Assembly: GCA_009843005.1 (NCBI GenBank)
Contig: VYEH01000273.1
Location: 1-6,620 of the forward strand
DNA length: 6,620 bases
Reading direction: 5' to 3'
Source of the DNA: Pseudomonadota bacterium
Lineage (GTDB): Bacteria; Pseudomonadota; Gammaproteobacteria; Steroidobacterales; Rariloculaceae
This document shows positions 1 to 6,108 of this stretch, piece by piece. Within the stretch, counting starts at the first letter, position 1, and each line of letters opens with the position of its first letter. The position numbers and the translations under genes were made by a program. Under the pieces are notes generated by a model. It was given only the letters and a program-made list of their open reading frames with translations, had not been told where the DNA came from and ran no database searches.

Positions 1-2844
1 CTTCTCGCCCAGGGACTGCGCCATGAGTTTGAGCCGGGCCAGTTCAAACAGGGTTCGGGCGGGCGCCGGCAACAACCCGAAGCGGTTGATGAACTCGACC
101 TGGAGGTCCCGCAGGTCGGCCGCGGATTTGGCGCTGGCGATGCGCTTGTACTGGACCAGCCGCATGTGGACATCCGGCATGTAGTCGTCCGGAATCAGCG
201 CCGGCAGGCCGATTTCGACTTCGGTCGGGGGCGTCAGCGGGTCTTCCAGGTTCGGTTCCAGTCCCTGGCGCAGCGAGGTGACGGCCCGGCCCAGCAGTTC
301 GTTGTAGAGCGCAAAGCCGATCGCCTGGATCTGGCCGCTCTGGTCTTCTCCCAGCAGTTCGCCGGCGCCGCGGATTTCCAGGTCGTGGGTCGCCAGCGTG
401 AAACCGGATCCCAGTTCCTCCAATGCCTCAATGGCTTCCAGCCGTTTCGCCGCGTCGGCCGTCAGCGCGCGCGCCGGCGGCGCGATCAGGTACGCGTAGG
501 CCTGGTGGTGGGAGCGGCCCACCCGGCCCCGGATCTGGTGCAGTTGCGCAAGCCCCAGGCGGTCGGCCCGGTTGATGATGATGGTGTTGGCGGTGGGAAT
601 GTCGATGCCGCTTTCGATGATCGTCGTACAGACCAGCACGTTGAAGCGGCGATGGTAGAAGTCGAGCATGACGCCCTCCAGCGTCCGCTCCGGCATCTGG
701 CCGTGGGCGACGCGGATGTCGGCCTCGGGCAGCAGACGCTCGAGGTTCGCCGCCACGGAGTCGATATCCTTGACCCGGTTGTGCACGAAGTAGACCTGGC
801 CGCCGCGGCGCAGCTCCCGGAGCACGGCCTCGCGGACGGACTGGCGGTTCCACTGACCCACGAAGGTCTTGACCGAGAGCCGGGCCTCCGGTGGCGTGCC
901 GATCAGCGACAGATCCCGGAGGTTTCCCAGCGCCATGTTCAGCGTCCTCGGGATGGGGGTTGCCGTGAGCGTCAGCAGATCCACTTCCGTTCGCAGGCGC
1001 TTGAGCCGTTCCTTCTGGCGCACGCCGAAGCGGTGTTCCTCGTCCACGATCACCAGCCCGAGCCGCTTGAACCGAATATCGCCCGACAGGAGCCTGTGCG
1101 TGCCGATCACGATGTCCACGGTGCCGTCCACCAGCCCGGCGGTCACCTCGCGCACGCCTTTGGTGCTTCTGAAGCGCGACAGCAGTTCCACCCGAACGGG
1201 CCAGGCGCCGAACCGGTCCGTAAATGTGCGGTGGTGTTGCTGGGCAAGCAGCGTGGTGGGCGCCAGCAGCGCGGTCTGGTAGCCGGCCTGGGCCGCGACA
1301 AAGGCAGCCCGTAGCGCCACCTCCGTCTTGCCGAATCCCACGTCCCCGCAGATCACCCGATCCATGGGTTTGTCGCTCGTCAGGTCTTCGATAACATCGT
1401 CGATGGCCTTGAGCTGGTCGTCGGTTTCCCGGAACGGAAACTCCAGGGTGAAGCGCTGGTACATGTCATCGGTCAAGCCGAACGCAACCCCGCGCCGCGC
1501 AGCCCGCCTGGCGTAGAGCTCCAGCAGTTCCGCGGCCGTATCGCGCGCCTGCTTCGCCGCCTTGCGCTTGGCCTTGAGCCACTGGTCCGAGCCCAGGCGG
1601 TGCAGCGGCGCCTGTTCCGGCGACGCGCCTGTGTAGCGGCTGATCAGGTGCAGGCTGTGTACCGGGACATAGAGCTTGTCCGAGTCCGCGTATTCCAGCA
1701 TCAGGAATTCGGTCAGCGTCCCGTCCACTTCGAGGTTCTTGAGTCCCCGGTAGCGGCCGATGCCGTACTCTTCGTGCACCACGGGAGCGCCGACGCGCAG
1801 GTGGGTCAGGTCGCGGATGATGGCTTCGGGGTCCCGCGGCGGGCGCCGCCGACGGCTGCGCTGCCTGGGCCGGTCCAGTCCCAGTTGTTCGGCGGTCACC
1901 ACGCGCAGGGCCCGGTCCGGCAGGATCAGGCCCGCATCCAGTTCGCCGACGCCGACGGCCAGGGGAGAGTCGCCTTCAAGGAATTCCCGCCAACTGTCCA
2001 CAGGCGCCGGCTTGTAGCCCCGGCCTGCCAGGAGGTCCTTCACCACTTCGCGGCGGCCTGGCGATGAAGCGACGACGAGTGTTCTCGACGCGTGTTCGGG
2101 ATCCAGCCAGCGCGCGATCGGGTCCAGGTCTTGGGCTATAGCCGGGTTCAGGGGATGTCGGGTTCCGGCATTGACATCGCCGTCCCCGGCGCCTTTCTCG
2201 ATTTCACGGGCGGCCAGTTCCAGTTGCGGGAAAGCCGCGATGCGTTCGAGGATCTCCTCTGGCTCCCAGAAGGCAAGCTCCGGTTCCAGGATGGGCCGTT
2301 CCGGATCGCCATGAAGCTGCTCGTATCGCTCCCGGATCAGGTCCGCTCCCGCTTCGAGTCCCTCCCGCGCCCGCTCCATCAACACGATCAGCGTATCGGC
2401 CGGCAGATAGTCCGCCAGCGACTCGGTCGAGTCGAAGAACAGCGGCAGGTAGTACTCGATCCCCGCGGGCAACTGCGCATCGGAAATGTCCCGGTAGATC
2501 AGGGCGCGGGCCGGCTCGCCAGGCACGTGTTCCCGGAACCGCCGCCTGAAACCGCGGATATCCCCGGCATCGAACGGAAACTCCCGCGCCGGGAGGATGC
2601 GGACCTCCTGCGTGTCTCCCGTGCTCAGCTGGGTATGCGGATCGAAGAGACGCAGGTTCTCGATTTCGTCGTCGAAAAGATCGATGCGCACCGGGCACTC
2701 CGCCCCGGTCGGGAAGACGTCGATGAGCGAGCCCCTGACGGCGAAGTCTCCTGGATCGAGTACCTGCTCGACACGCAGGTAACCCTGACTGACGAACCTT
2801 TCCCTCAGCGCCCCGGCATCAAGCCGGTCGCCCGCCTTCAACAT
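1..2844 (-). CDS. mfd: Mfd main body after the stop: polymerase-binding domain and translocase motor (C-terminus off window)
   Basis: The open frame after the premature stop carries nearly all working parts of Mfd; the first ATG in it is at 2844. Numbering from the TTG at 3243: rest of the UvrB-like region (NRLPPPDFI, LIDVFPTGAECPVRIDLFDDEI); RNA polymerase-interacting domain around VVHEEYGIGRYRGL (H490); superfamily 2 helicase motor with motif I GDVGFGKTE (K639), motif II DEEH (734-737), motif III TATP (760-763), motif V near GIDIP (D881) and motif VI QIRGRVGRS (903-911); then part of the C-terminal autoinhibitory domain up to the edge. All motor motifs are intact and show no decay beyond codon 106, which argues for a very recent lesion or a sequence error. 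Starting at 2844 would give a protein lacking the front of the UvrA-binding module; no convincing ribosome site was seen there. Confidence 0.75.
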   Translation of the reverse strand, partial: MLKAGDRLDAGALRERFVSQGYLRVEQVLDPGDFAVRGSLIDVFPTGAECPVRIDLFDDEIENLRLFDPHTQLSTGDTQEVRILPAREFPFDAGDIRGFRRRFREHVPGEPARALIYRDISDAQLPAGIEYYLPLFFDSTESLADYLPADTLIVLMERAREGLEAGADLIRERYEQLHGDPERPILEPELAFWEPEEILERIAAFPQLELAAREIEKGAGDGDVNAGTRHPLNPAIAQDLDPIARWLDPEHASRTLVVASSPGRREVVKDLLAGRGYKPAPVDSWREFLEGDSPLAVGVGELDAGLILPDRALRVVTAEQLGLDRPRQRSRRRRPPRDPEAIIRDLTHLRVGAPVVHEEYGIGRYRGLKNLEVDGTLTEFLMLEYADSDKLYVPVHSLHLISRYTGASPEQAPLHRLGSDQWLKAKRKAAKQARDTAAELLELYARRAARRGVAFGLTDDMYQRFTLEFPFRETDDQLKAIDDVIEDLTSDKPMDRVICGDVGFGKTEVALRAAFVAAQAGYQTALLAPTTLLAQQHHRTFTDRFGAWPVRVELLSRFRSTKGVREVTAGLVDGTVDIVIGTHRLLSGDIRFKRLGLVIVDEEHRFGVRQKERLKRLRTEVDLLTLTATPIPRTLNMALGNLRDLSLIGTPPEARLSVKTFVGQWNRQSVREAVLRELRRGGQVYFVHNRVKDIDSVAANLERLLPEADIRVAHGQMPERTLEGVMLDFYHRRFNVLVCTTIIESGIDIPTANTIIINRADRLGLAQLHQIRGRVGRSHHQAYAYLIAPPARALTADAAKRLEAIEALEELGSGFTLATHDLEIRGAGELLGEDQSGQIQAIGFALYNELLGRAVTSLRQGLEPNLEDPLTPPTEVEIGLPALIPDDYMPDVHMRLVQYKRIASAKSAADLRDLQVEFINRFGLLPAPARTLFELARLKLMAQSLGEK

Positions 2845-2925
2845 CAACGACCGGCTGGTGATGAAGTCCGGCGGCGGCAGCCGGTTCAGCAGCGCCTGGG
2901 CGTTGACGACGAACGCTTCCCGGCC

Positions 2926-3243
2926 TCAGGCGACAAGGTGGTAGAGCACCGACAGCCGTTCGGCAAGCAGTTCCGGCGGCGGCGAGAATGCGTCATAGGG
3001 AAGCGTTTCATAGTCGCAGAAGCGCCGCAGGCGCACTTCCGGGGAGAAGAACCCGAACTCGTGCTCGACCGTATCGGCAGCCGACGCGGATTCGGTGACG
3101 ATGCATATGGATCCCCGGTACTGGCCCAGGGCCTGGCTTGCCGCAAGACTCTGGGCGGAGCCATATAGCTGCCCCCAGCGCACCGTTCGCGCCGCCCCGG
3201 ACCGTTCGTCCGGCAACCTCAAATTCGGGAAAATCCCACTCAA
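2926..3243 (-). CDS. mfd: Mfd N-terminal fragment (start of UvrB-like module), ending at the premature TGA
   Basis: This is the 105-residue piece upstream of the premature stop. It covers the beginning of the UvrB-homology module, which in intact Mfd contacts UvrA as part of a larger unit. Visible family landmarks are GQLYGSAQSLAAS near residue 24, a degenerate P-loop strand around GSICIVTES (about 44-52), FGFFSPEVRLRRF, and the hallmark DYETLPYDAFSPPPELLAERL near residues 77-97. The P-loop in this Mfd domain is normally degenerate and non-catalytic, so the lack of GKT is expected. On its own the fragment lacks the polymerase-binding and motor domains and should have no repair function. Start is TTG at 3243; a GTG at codon 21 is an alternative but would remove conserved residues. 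Confidence 0.7.
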   Translation of the reverse strand: MSGIFPNLRLPDERSGAARTVRWGQLYGSAQSLAASQALGQYRGSICIVTESASAADTVEHEFGFFSPEVRLRRFCDYETLPYDAFSPPPELLAERLSVLYHLVA

Positions 3244-3276
3244 GAAAGCGGCCCCCGCGCCCGCGAAAAGGCGGAA

Positions 3277-3285
3277 TTATCACAC
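3277..3285 (-). promoter_or_regulatory. extended -10 promoter element for mfd
   Basis: On the minus strand this reads TGTGATAAT, matching the extended -10 pattern TGnTATAAT at all but one hexamer position. It lies in the 108-base gap between the ATPase stop and the mfd TTG and would start a transcript with a leader of about 25-30 bases. No good -35 hexamer stands 16-18 bases upstream, as is usual for extended -10 promoters. It suggests that mfd has its own promoter and does not depend on read-through from the ATPase gene. Confidence 0.4.
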
Positions 3286-3351
3286 GTTGAGCGAGAAGGA
3301 GAATGTTCCAGATTCACCCCAGCGAACAAACGTGCGCACAACCCGTGCCGG

Positions 3352-4521
3352 TTACACTTCGAGTTCCTCCACCATTCGTCGCGCCGCCACGGCCCGCACA
3401 CGCTTCGCGAGCGGATAGGAGTCCGGCCCGGCATGGACGATAACGACCTCGTCGAGGTTCAGGTCGTGCAGGGCCGAGCGTATGGATGGCGTGACCTTCG
3501 GCGCGGTTGTGCGCTTGATTTCGATGCCGACGCGGGACCCGGGGATCAACAGGTCGATTTCTGCACCGGTGTGCGCCTTCCAGAAGTAGACTCGATCATC
3601 GCTCAGGCCGAGTTGGTCGATTATGGTCTCGAGTATGAGGCCTTCCCACGATGCGCCGCATTTTGGGTGCGATTCGAGCAATTCCCTGCTGTCGATGTAA
3701 AGCAGTGCGTGCAGCACGCCCGTGTCCCGCAGGTACACCTTTGGTGCCTTCACCTGACGTTTGGCGATATTGGCATGCCAGGGTTGCAGTTGTCGCACGA
3801 CCAGGGCGCCGCTGAGAATATCGAGGTACCGGCGAACCGTGGTGTCGGCCACGCCGAACGAGCGGGCGAACTCCGAAGAGTTCCAGGTCTGCCCGTGCCA
3901 GTGCGCGAGCATGGCCCAGAAGCGGCGTAGCGTCGGACCGGGAACCTGCACTCCCAGTTGGGGCAGGTCGCGTTCCAGGAAGGTGCGTACGAAGTTCTCA
4001 AGCCAGAGGAACGCATCGGAACTTGTTCGGGCCTGCCAACTCGACGGAAAGCCTCCGCGCAGCCAGCGCCGGTCGATACGGTCCGGGCCGATCTCACCGA
4101 GGCTCAGGCCGCCAAGCCGATGGTAATGGATACGGCCGGCCAGCGATTCCGAAGACTGCCGCAGCAGATCGGGCGATGCGCTGCCGAGCACAAGAAATCG
4201 CGCCGGGAGCGGGCGGCGGTCTGCCAGCACCCGTAGAGTGGGGAACAGGTTCGGTTGCCGCTGCACCTCGTCGATGACGACGAGTCCATCCAGGCTGCCA
4301 AGAGCGAGCTCCGGATCCTCGCTCAGGCGATTGAGGTCCGCGGCGCGCTCGAGATCGAGGCGATGAACGACGCCACCGCGAGCATTCGCCACCATCCCGG
4401 CCAATGTGGTCTTGCCGATCTGGCGCGGTCCAAGGATGGCGACGACCGGGTAGTCCTGCAAGCGATGCAGAATTGACTCTACGTGCTGTGGCCGGGGGAT
4501 CATGGCGGCGAACTTTACCAT
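3352..4521 (-). CDS. P-loop ATPase, AAA_14 plus DUF4143 type
   Basis: A 389-residue protein of the widespread AAA_14/DUF4143 ATPase group, whose cellular role is not established. Walker A is GPRQIGKTT (31-39), Walker B LVVIDEVQ (80-87), followed by the sensor-like strand FLVLGSAS (109-116) and LAGRI, typical of the group. A helical/winged-helix middle part (about 165-300) includes NFVRTFLERDLPQLG, SEFARSFGVADTTVRRYLDIL and KVYLRDTGVLHALL, which mark DUF4143. The C-terminus has a restriction-endonuclease-like motif, E321-x-D323 then E334-x-K336 in GAEIDLLIP...VGIEIK. Full family length, no damage seen, stop TAA. The start is uncertain: ATG at 4521 overlaps an inverted repeat, while ATG at 4503 gives MIPRPQHVES, a more usual beginning. 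Neither has a strong Shine-Dalgarno. It lies tandem with mfd but 108 bases away, probably an independent and often-transferred gene. Confidence 0.88.
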   Translation of the reverse strand: MVKFAAMIPRPQHVESILHRLQDYPVVAILGPRQIGKTTLAGMVANARGGVVHRLDLERAADLNRLSEDPELALGSLDGLVVIDEVQRQPNLFPTLRVLADRRPLPARFLVLGSASPDLLRQSSESLAGRIHYHRLGGLSLGEIGPDRIDRRWLRGGFPSSWQARTSSDAFLWLENFVRTFLERDLPQLGVQVPGPTLRRFWAMLAHWHGQTWNSSEFARSFGVADTTVRRYLDILSGALVVRQLQPWHANIAKRQVKAPKVYLRDTGVLHALLYIDSRELLESHPKCGASWEGLILETIIDQLGLSDDRVYFWKAHTGAEIDLLIPGSRVGIEIKRTTAPKVTPSIRSALHDLNLDEVVIVHAGPDSYPLAKRVRAVAARRMVEELEV

Positions 4522-4551
4522 GAAATCTCGGCGGTGATCGCCGATATTTCA
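4521..4551. repeat. 13-bp inverted repeat at the ATPase start (possible operator or 5' hairpin)
   Basis: Left arm TGAAATCTCGGCG (4521-4533), loop GTGAT (4534-4538), right arm CGCCGATATTTCA (4539-4551). The arms are complementary at 12 of 13 positions. The left end includes the A of the ATPase ATG at 4521. It may be a dimeric repressor site, plausibly for autoregulation, or an RNA hairpin masking the upstream start codon; if translation starts at 4503 the hairpin sits in the leader. It is about 35 bp upstream of the sigma-factor -35 element, so it could also influence the divergent gene. Confidence 0.6.
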
Positions 4552-4585
4552 CATCCATCCGTTCTCCCAGGATTGGAGGGCGGCG

Positions 4586-4614
4586 TTGACGCCCGCAGCG
4601 TGATCGGTTGTACT
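4586..4614 (+). promoter_or_regulatory. sigma-70-type promoter for the ECF sigma gene
   Basis: TTGACG at 4586-4591 (five of six consensus bases), a 17-bp spacer, then TGTACT at 4609-4614 (four of six). Transcription would begin near 4621, leaving a leader of only about 10 bases before the ATG at 4631, which agrees with the absence of a Shine-Dalgarno there. No ECF-like GAAC motif was found upstream of the sigma gene, so this gene appears to be driven by the housekeeping factor and not by itself. Confidence 0.45.
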
Positions 4615-4630
4615 TCCACGCAGTTCCACC

Positions 4631-5191
4631 ATGCTTGATCCGCGTTTCGAAAACCTGAGCGACGCCGAACTGGTCGAGATCTGTAACAGCGGTCGCCGGC
4701 GCGACGCGATCGAGGCATTCGATTCGCTATATCGGCGGCATCGTGACTACGTGACGCGTGTGGCGTTGCGCTATTCTTCTGATCGCGACGTTGCTGCGGA
4801 CGCGCTTCAGGATACCTTTCTCTACCTGCTAAAGAAATTTCCACCGAGTGGCGCGGGATTGATTCTGACCGCGCGCTTGCGTTCGTTCCTATACCCGGTC
4901 GCCCGAAATCTGACGCTGACGGCGCTCAGGCAAACGCGCCGACGCGAACAGAACGTGGACCTTGAACCGGACCAGTTGCCCGATCCGCGCACCGTCGATC
5001 CCCAGTACGAAAACCTGGCCAAGGCAATGCAAGGCCTGTCGGCGCGCCACCGGGAAGTTCTGCTGCTGCGATACGTTGACGGCATGCGATTGAACGAAAT
5101 TGCCGAAGCCCTGGACGTGCCGCCCGGGACGGTCAAGTCGCGTCTTCACTTTGCCATACGTGAACTCCGGGTAAAGCTGAAAATCGTCTAG
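4631..5191 (+). CDS. ECF-type RNA polymerase sigma factor (sigma-70 family, RpoE-like)
   Basis: A 186-residue two-domain sigma factor that would direct RNA polymerase to a small set of promoters, presumably including the operon just downstream. Region 2 spans about residues 26-104: AFDSLYRRHRDYVTRVALRY, then DRDVAADALQDTFLYLLKKF, the core polymerase-binding and -10 melting part, and SFLYPVARNLTLTALRQ. A linker with acidic and proline residues follows. Region 4 is about 136-182: LSARHREVLLLRYVDGMRLNEIAEALDVPPGTVKSRLHFAIREL in two pieces, with the -35-binding helix-turn-helix at about 154-175. There is no region 1 or 3 and no C-terminal extension, as in ordinary ECF factors. ATG 4631 is the only possible start because an in-frame TGA lies 10 codons upstream with no ATG, GTG or TTG between. 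It ends with TAG 55 bases before the next start. The ECF group was not assigned. Confidence 0.93.
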   Translation: MLDPRFENLSDAELVEICNSGRRRDAIEAFDSLYRRHRDYVTRVALRYSSDRDVAADALQDTFLYLLKKFPPSGAGLILTARLRSFLYPVARNLTLTALRQTRRREQNVDLEPDQLPDPRTVDPQYENLAKAMQGLSARHREVLLLRYVDGMRLNEIAEALDVPPGTVKSRLHFAIRELRVKLKIV

Positions 5192-5230
5192 AAAATTTTT
5201 TTGAACCTTTTTGCCTGTTCGAGCGCTTAA
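5192..5230 (+). promoter_or_regulatory. candidate ECF-sigma promoter for the dockerin/cohesin/VIT operon
   Basis: The gap after the sigma gene holds an A/T tract (AAAATTTTTTT, 5192-5202), TGAACC at 5202-5207, a 16-bp spacer beginning with five T, and CGCTTA at 5224-5229. ECF factors typically recognise a GAAC-containing -35, and A/T tracts around the -35 are known at E. coli sigma-E promoters. The start would fall near 5236, giving a very short leader in which the ribosome site is at the extreme 5' end; that is a weakness of the call. Confidence 0.42.
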
Positions 5231-5235
5231 CCCAT

Positions 5236-5240
5236 AAGGA
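5236..5240 (+). promoter_or_regulatory. ribosome binding site deciding the start at 5247
   Basis: AAGGA directly abuts the first ATG (5241) but stands 6 bases before a second in-frame ATG at 5247. Normal spacing favours the second, so the protein probably begins MSTESESIDLP and is 132 residues long. Confidence 0.6.
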
Positions 5241-5645
5241 ATGAAGATGAGCACCGAATCCGAATCCATCGATCTGCCTGGCGACATCGTCGAGGGGCTC
5301 CGGCGTCTGGACAAGTCCGTGGCGGTGCTGACGCCGGCCGTGGACCGACGCGTGGCCAACGCAGCCGCGGCGCATTTCGAACATCGTCCGGACACGGTGC
5401 GCCCGAAGAAGAGACGCTGGGCGGTGGCCGGCACGCTGGCGGCGAGCCTGGCGGTCGGCGTCTTTCTCGTGCGTACGCAGACCGACATGGAGCCGGCCAT
5501 GTTGGCCAACGACATCGACGGGTCCGGCGTCGTCGATATCCTGGATGCGTTCGCGTTGGCGCGGATGAGCGACGGAGCGGCGTCGCAGGCGCAGATCGAC
5601 GCGCTCATCGGGGACATCGTGGCGCTCAACGGGACTTCGCCATGA
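5241..5645 (+). CDS. one-pass membrane protein with periplasmic half-dockerin; candidate anti-sigma factor
   Basis: A 134-residue protein (132 if started at 5247). The N-terminal 55 residues are cytoplasmic by the positive-inside rule: a short helical segment IDLPGDIVEGLRRLD...VLTPAVDRRV, then KKRR (56-59) before a single membrane helix, about 60-77 (WAVAGTLAASLAVGVFLV). Outside the membrane is a calcium-loop motif at 91-102, D-I-D-G-S-G-V-V-D-I-L-D followed by AFALARM, matching the first repeat of type I dockerin (ligands D91, D93, S95, D99, D102). The second repeat is degenerate or absent. The zinc-binding H-x3-C-x2-C motif of ZAS anti-sigma factors is missing, so the anti-sigma role rests on position after the sigma gene and on topology only. 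It ends in ATGA, sharing four bases with the next gene, which indicates translational coupling. It might instead simply be a membrane anchor for the cohesin-like partner. Confidence 0.75.
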   Translation: MKMSTESESIDLPGDIVEGLRRLDKSVAVLTPAVDRRVANAAAAHFEHRPDTVRPKKRRWAVAGTLAASLAVGVFLVRTQTDMEPAMLANDIDGSGVVDILDAFALARMSDGAASQAQIDALIGDIVALNGTSP

Positions 5646-6094
5646 GCCGAACTCTCGCGACGGTCCTTTTCGGCGCCAGTCTGATCGGCGCGGTGGTGAC
5701 GGCATTACCCCAATCCGTGGAGACGGACACTCGATTTACGACACTCGATGTCTACCTCGAATCCACCGAACCGCTTGCCGCCTGGCAGTTCGAGCTGCGC
5801 GAAGCCTCGGGTCGAATGCGGGTTGTGGGTGTGGAGAATGGAGAAACCGCTGCGTTCGGCGAGGCGCCCTACTACGATCTCGCGGCAGTCAGCCAGGGCA
5901 CCGCGGACCGAATCATCGTGGCGGATTACTCCATGCGGCAGGATGTCGAACTGCCGACGGGACGAAACCGCCTTGCAACAATTCACATGCAAATCGAAGG
6001 AAACGCCGAACCCGTTTACGTGCTGAACCTCATGGCCGCGGGCGGCGCGAACGGCGAGCCGATTCAGGCAACTATTGATTTTGACACCCCATAA
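5642..6094 (+). CDS. exported small cohesin-like protein
   Basis: A 150-residue protein with a signal peptide-like N-terminus (R3, then hydrophobic LATVLFGASLIGAVVTAL to about residue 22, possible cleavage near ALPQS). The mature part looks like one cohesin/CBM-type beta-sandwich: TLDVYLESTEPLAAWQFELR (34-53), VVGVENGE (61-68), FGEAPYYDL, DRIIVADYS (89-97), LPTGRNRLATIHMQIEG (104-120) and a closing strand IQATIDF. The order of an inward-facing AWQFEL strand, a V-x-DYS strand and a G-x-x-LATI-x-x-x-I strand is what cohesin domains show. In classical systems cohesin binds dockerin in a calcium-dependent way, and here a dockerin-like loop is encoded by the overlapping upstream gene. No sorting signal, membrane anchor or enzyme motif is present. 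The start is fixed by the ATGA overlap. A related sandwich fold is possible; the similarity was judged by eye. Confidence 0.72.
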   Translation: MSRTLATVLFGASLIGAVVTALPQSVETDTRFTTLDVYLESTEPLAAWQFELREASGRMRVVGVENGETAAFGEAPYYDLAAVSQGTADRIIVADYSMRQDVELPTGRNRLATIHMQIEGNAEPVYVLNLMAAGGANGEPIQATIDFDTP

Positions 6095-6095
6095 C

Positions 6096-6099
6096 GGAG
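6096..6099 (+). promoter_or_regulatory. ribosome binding site of the lipoprotein gene
   Basis: GGAG lies 9 bases before the ATG at 6109 and begins one base after the TAA of the cohesin-like gene (6092-6094). The 14-base gap holds no promoter or terminator, so the genes are co-transcribed. Confidence 0.55.
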
Positions 6100-6108
6100 C
6101 GTGCGGGT

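Larger units (their letters stand above)
1..3243 (-). pseudogene. mfd: mfd, transcription-repair coupling factor, broken by one in-frame TGA and cut by the window edge
   Basis: Mfd is a cytoplasmic DNA translocase that pushes stalled RNA polymerase off damaged DNA and recruits UvrA for nucleotide excision repair. Reading the minus strand from 3243, one frame gives 1081 codons of Mfd-like protein to base 1, against about 1150 in the family, so roughly 65 C-terminal residues lie outside the window. I read every codon of this frame and found a single stop, TGA at 2926-2928 (codon 106). Flanking residues LYHLVA and GREAFVV align without gap to the usual Mfd segment, so the lesion is a substitution, not a frameshift. 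The start is TTG at 3243: an in-frame TAA lies 11 codons upstream with no ATG or GTG between, and the distance to the conserved GQLYG segment fits E. coli Mfd. Whether the stop is real or a sequencing error cannot be decided here. Confidence 0.85.

Noticed and set aside
166..1314. Long open frame on the plus strand (382 codons) antisense to mfd
   Set aside because: It mirrors the mfd codons; the product is Arg/Gln/Val-rich with no domain, and the minus strand carries clear Mfd motifs over the same bases.
2926..2928. TGA recoded as an amino acid (alternative genetic code or selenocysteine)
   Set aside because: TGA is used as a terminator in the ATGA overlap at 5642-5645, it is the only in-frame TGA in about 1080 mfd codons, and Mfd is not a known selenoprotein.
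2092..3168. Another long plus-strand open frame (358 codons)
   Set aside because: Same cause: antisense shadow of high-GC mfd, with no recognisable motif.
3336..3348. Small hairpin GCAC-AACCC-GTGC after the ATPase gene as a terminator
   Set aside because: Only a 4-bp stem, and no proper T run follows in the minus-strand direction.
5192..5202. A4T7 tract after the sigma gene as an intrinsic terminator
   Set aside because: No GC-rich hairpin precedes it; it fits better as an A/T tract in front of an ECF -35 element.
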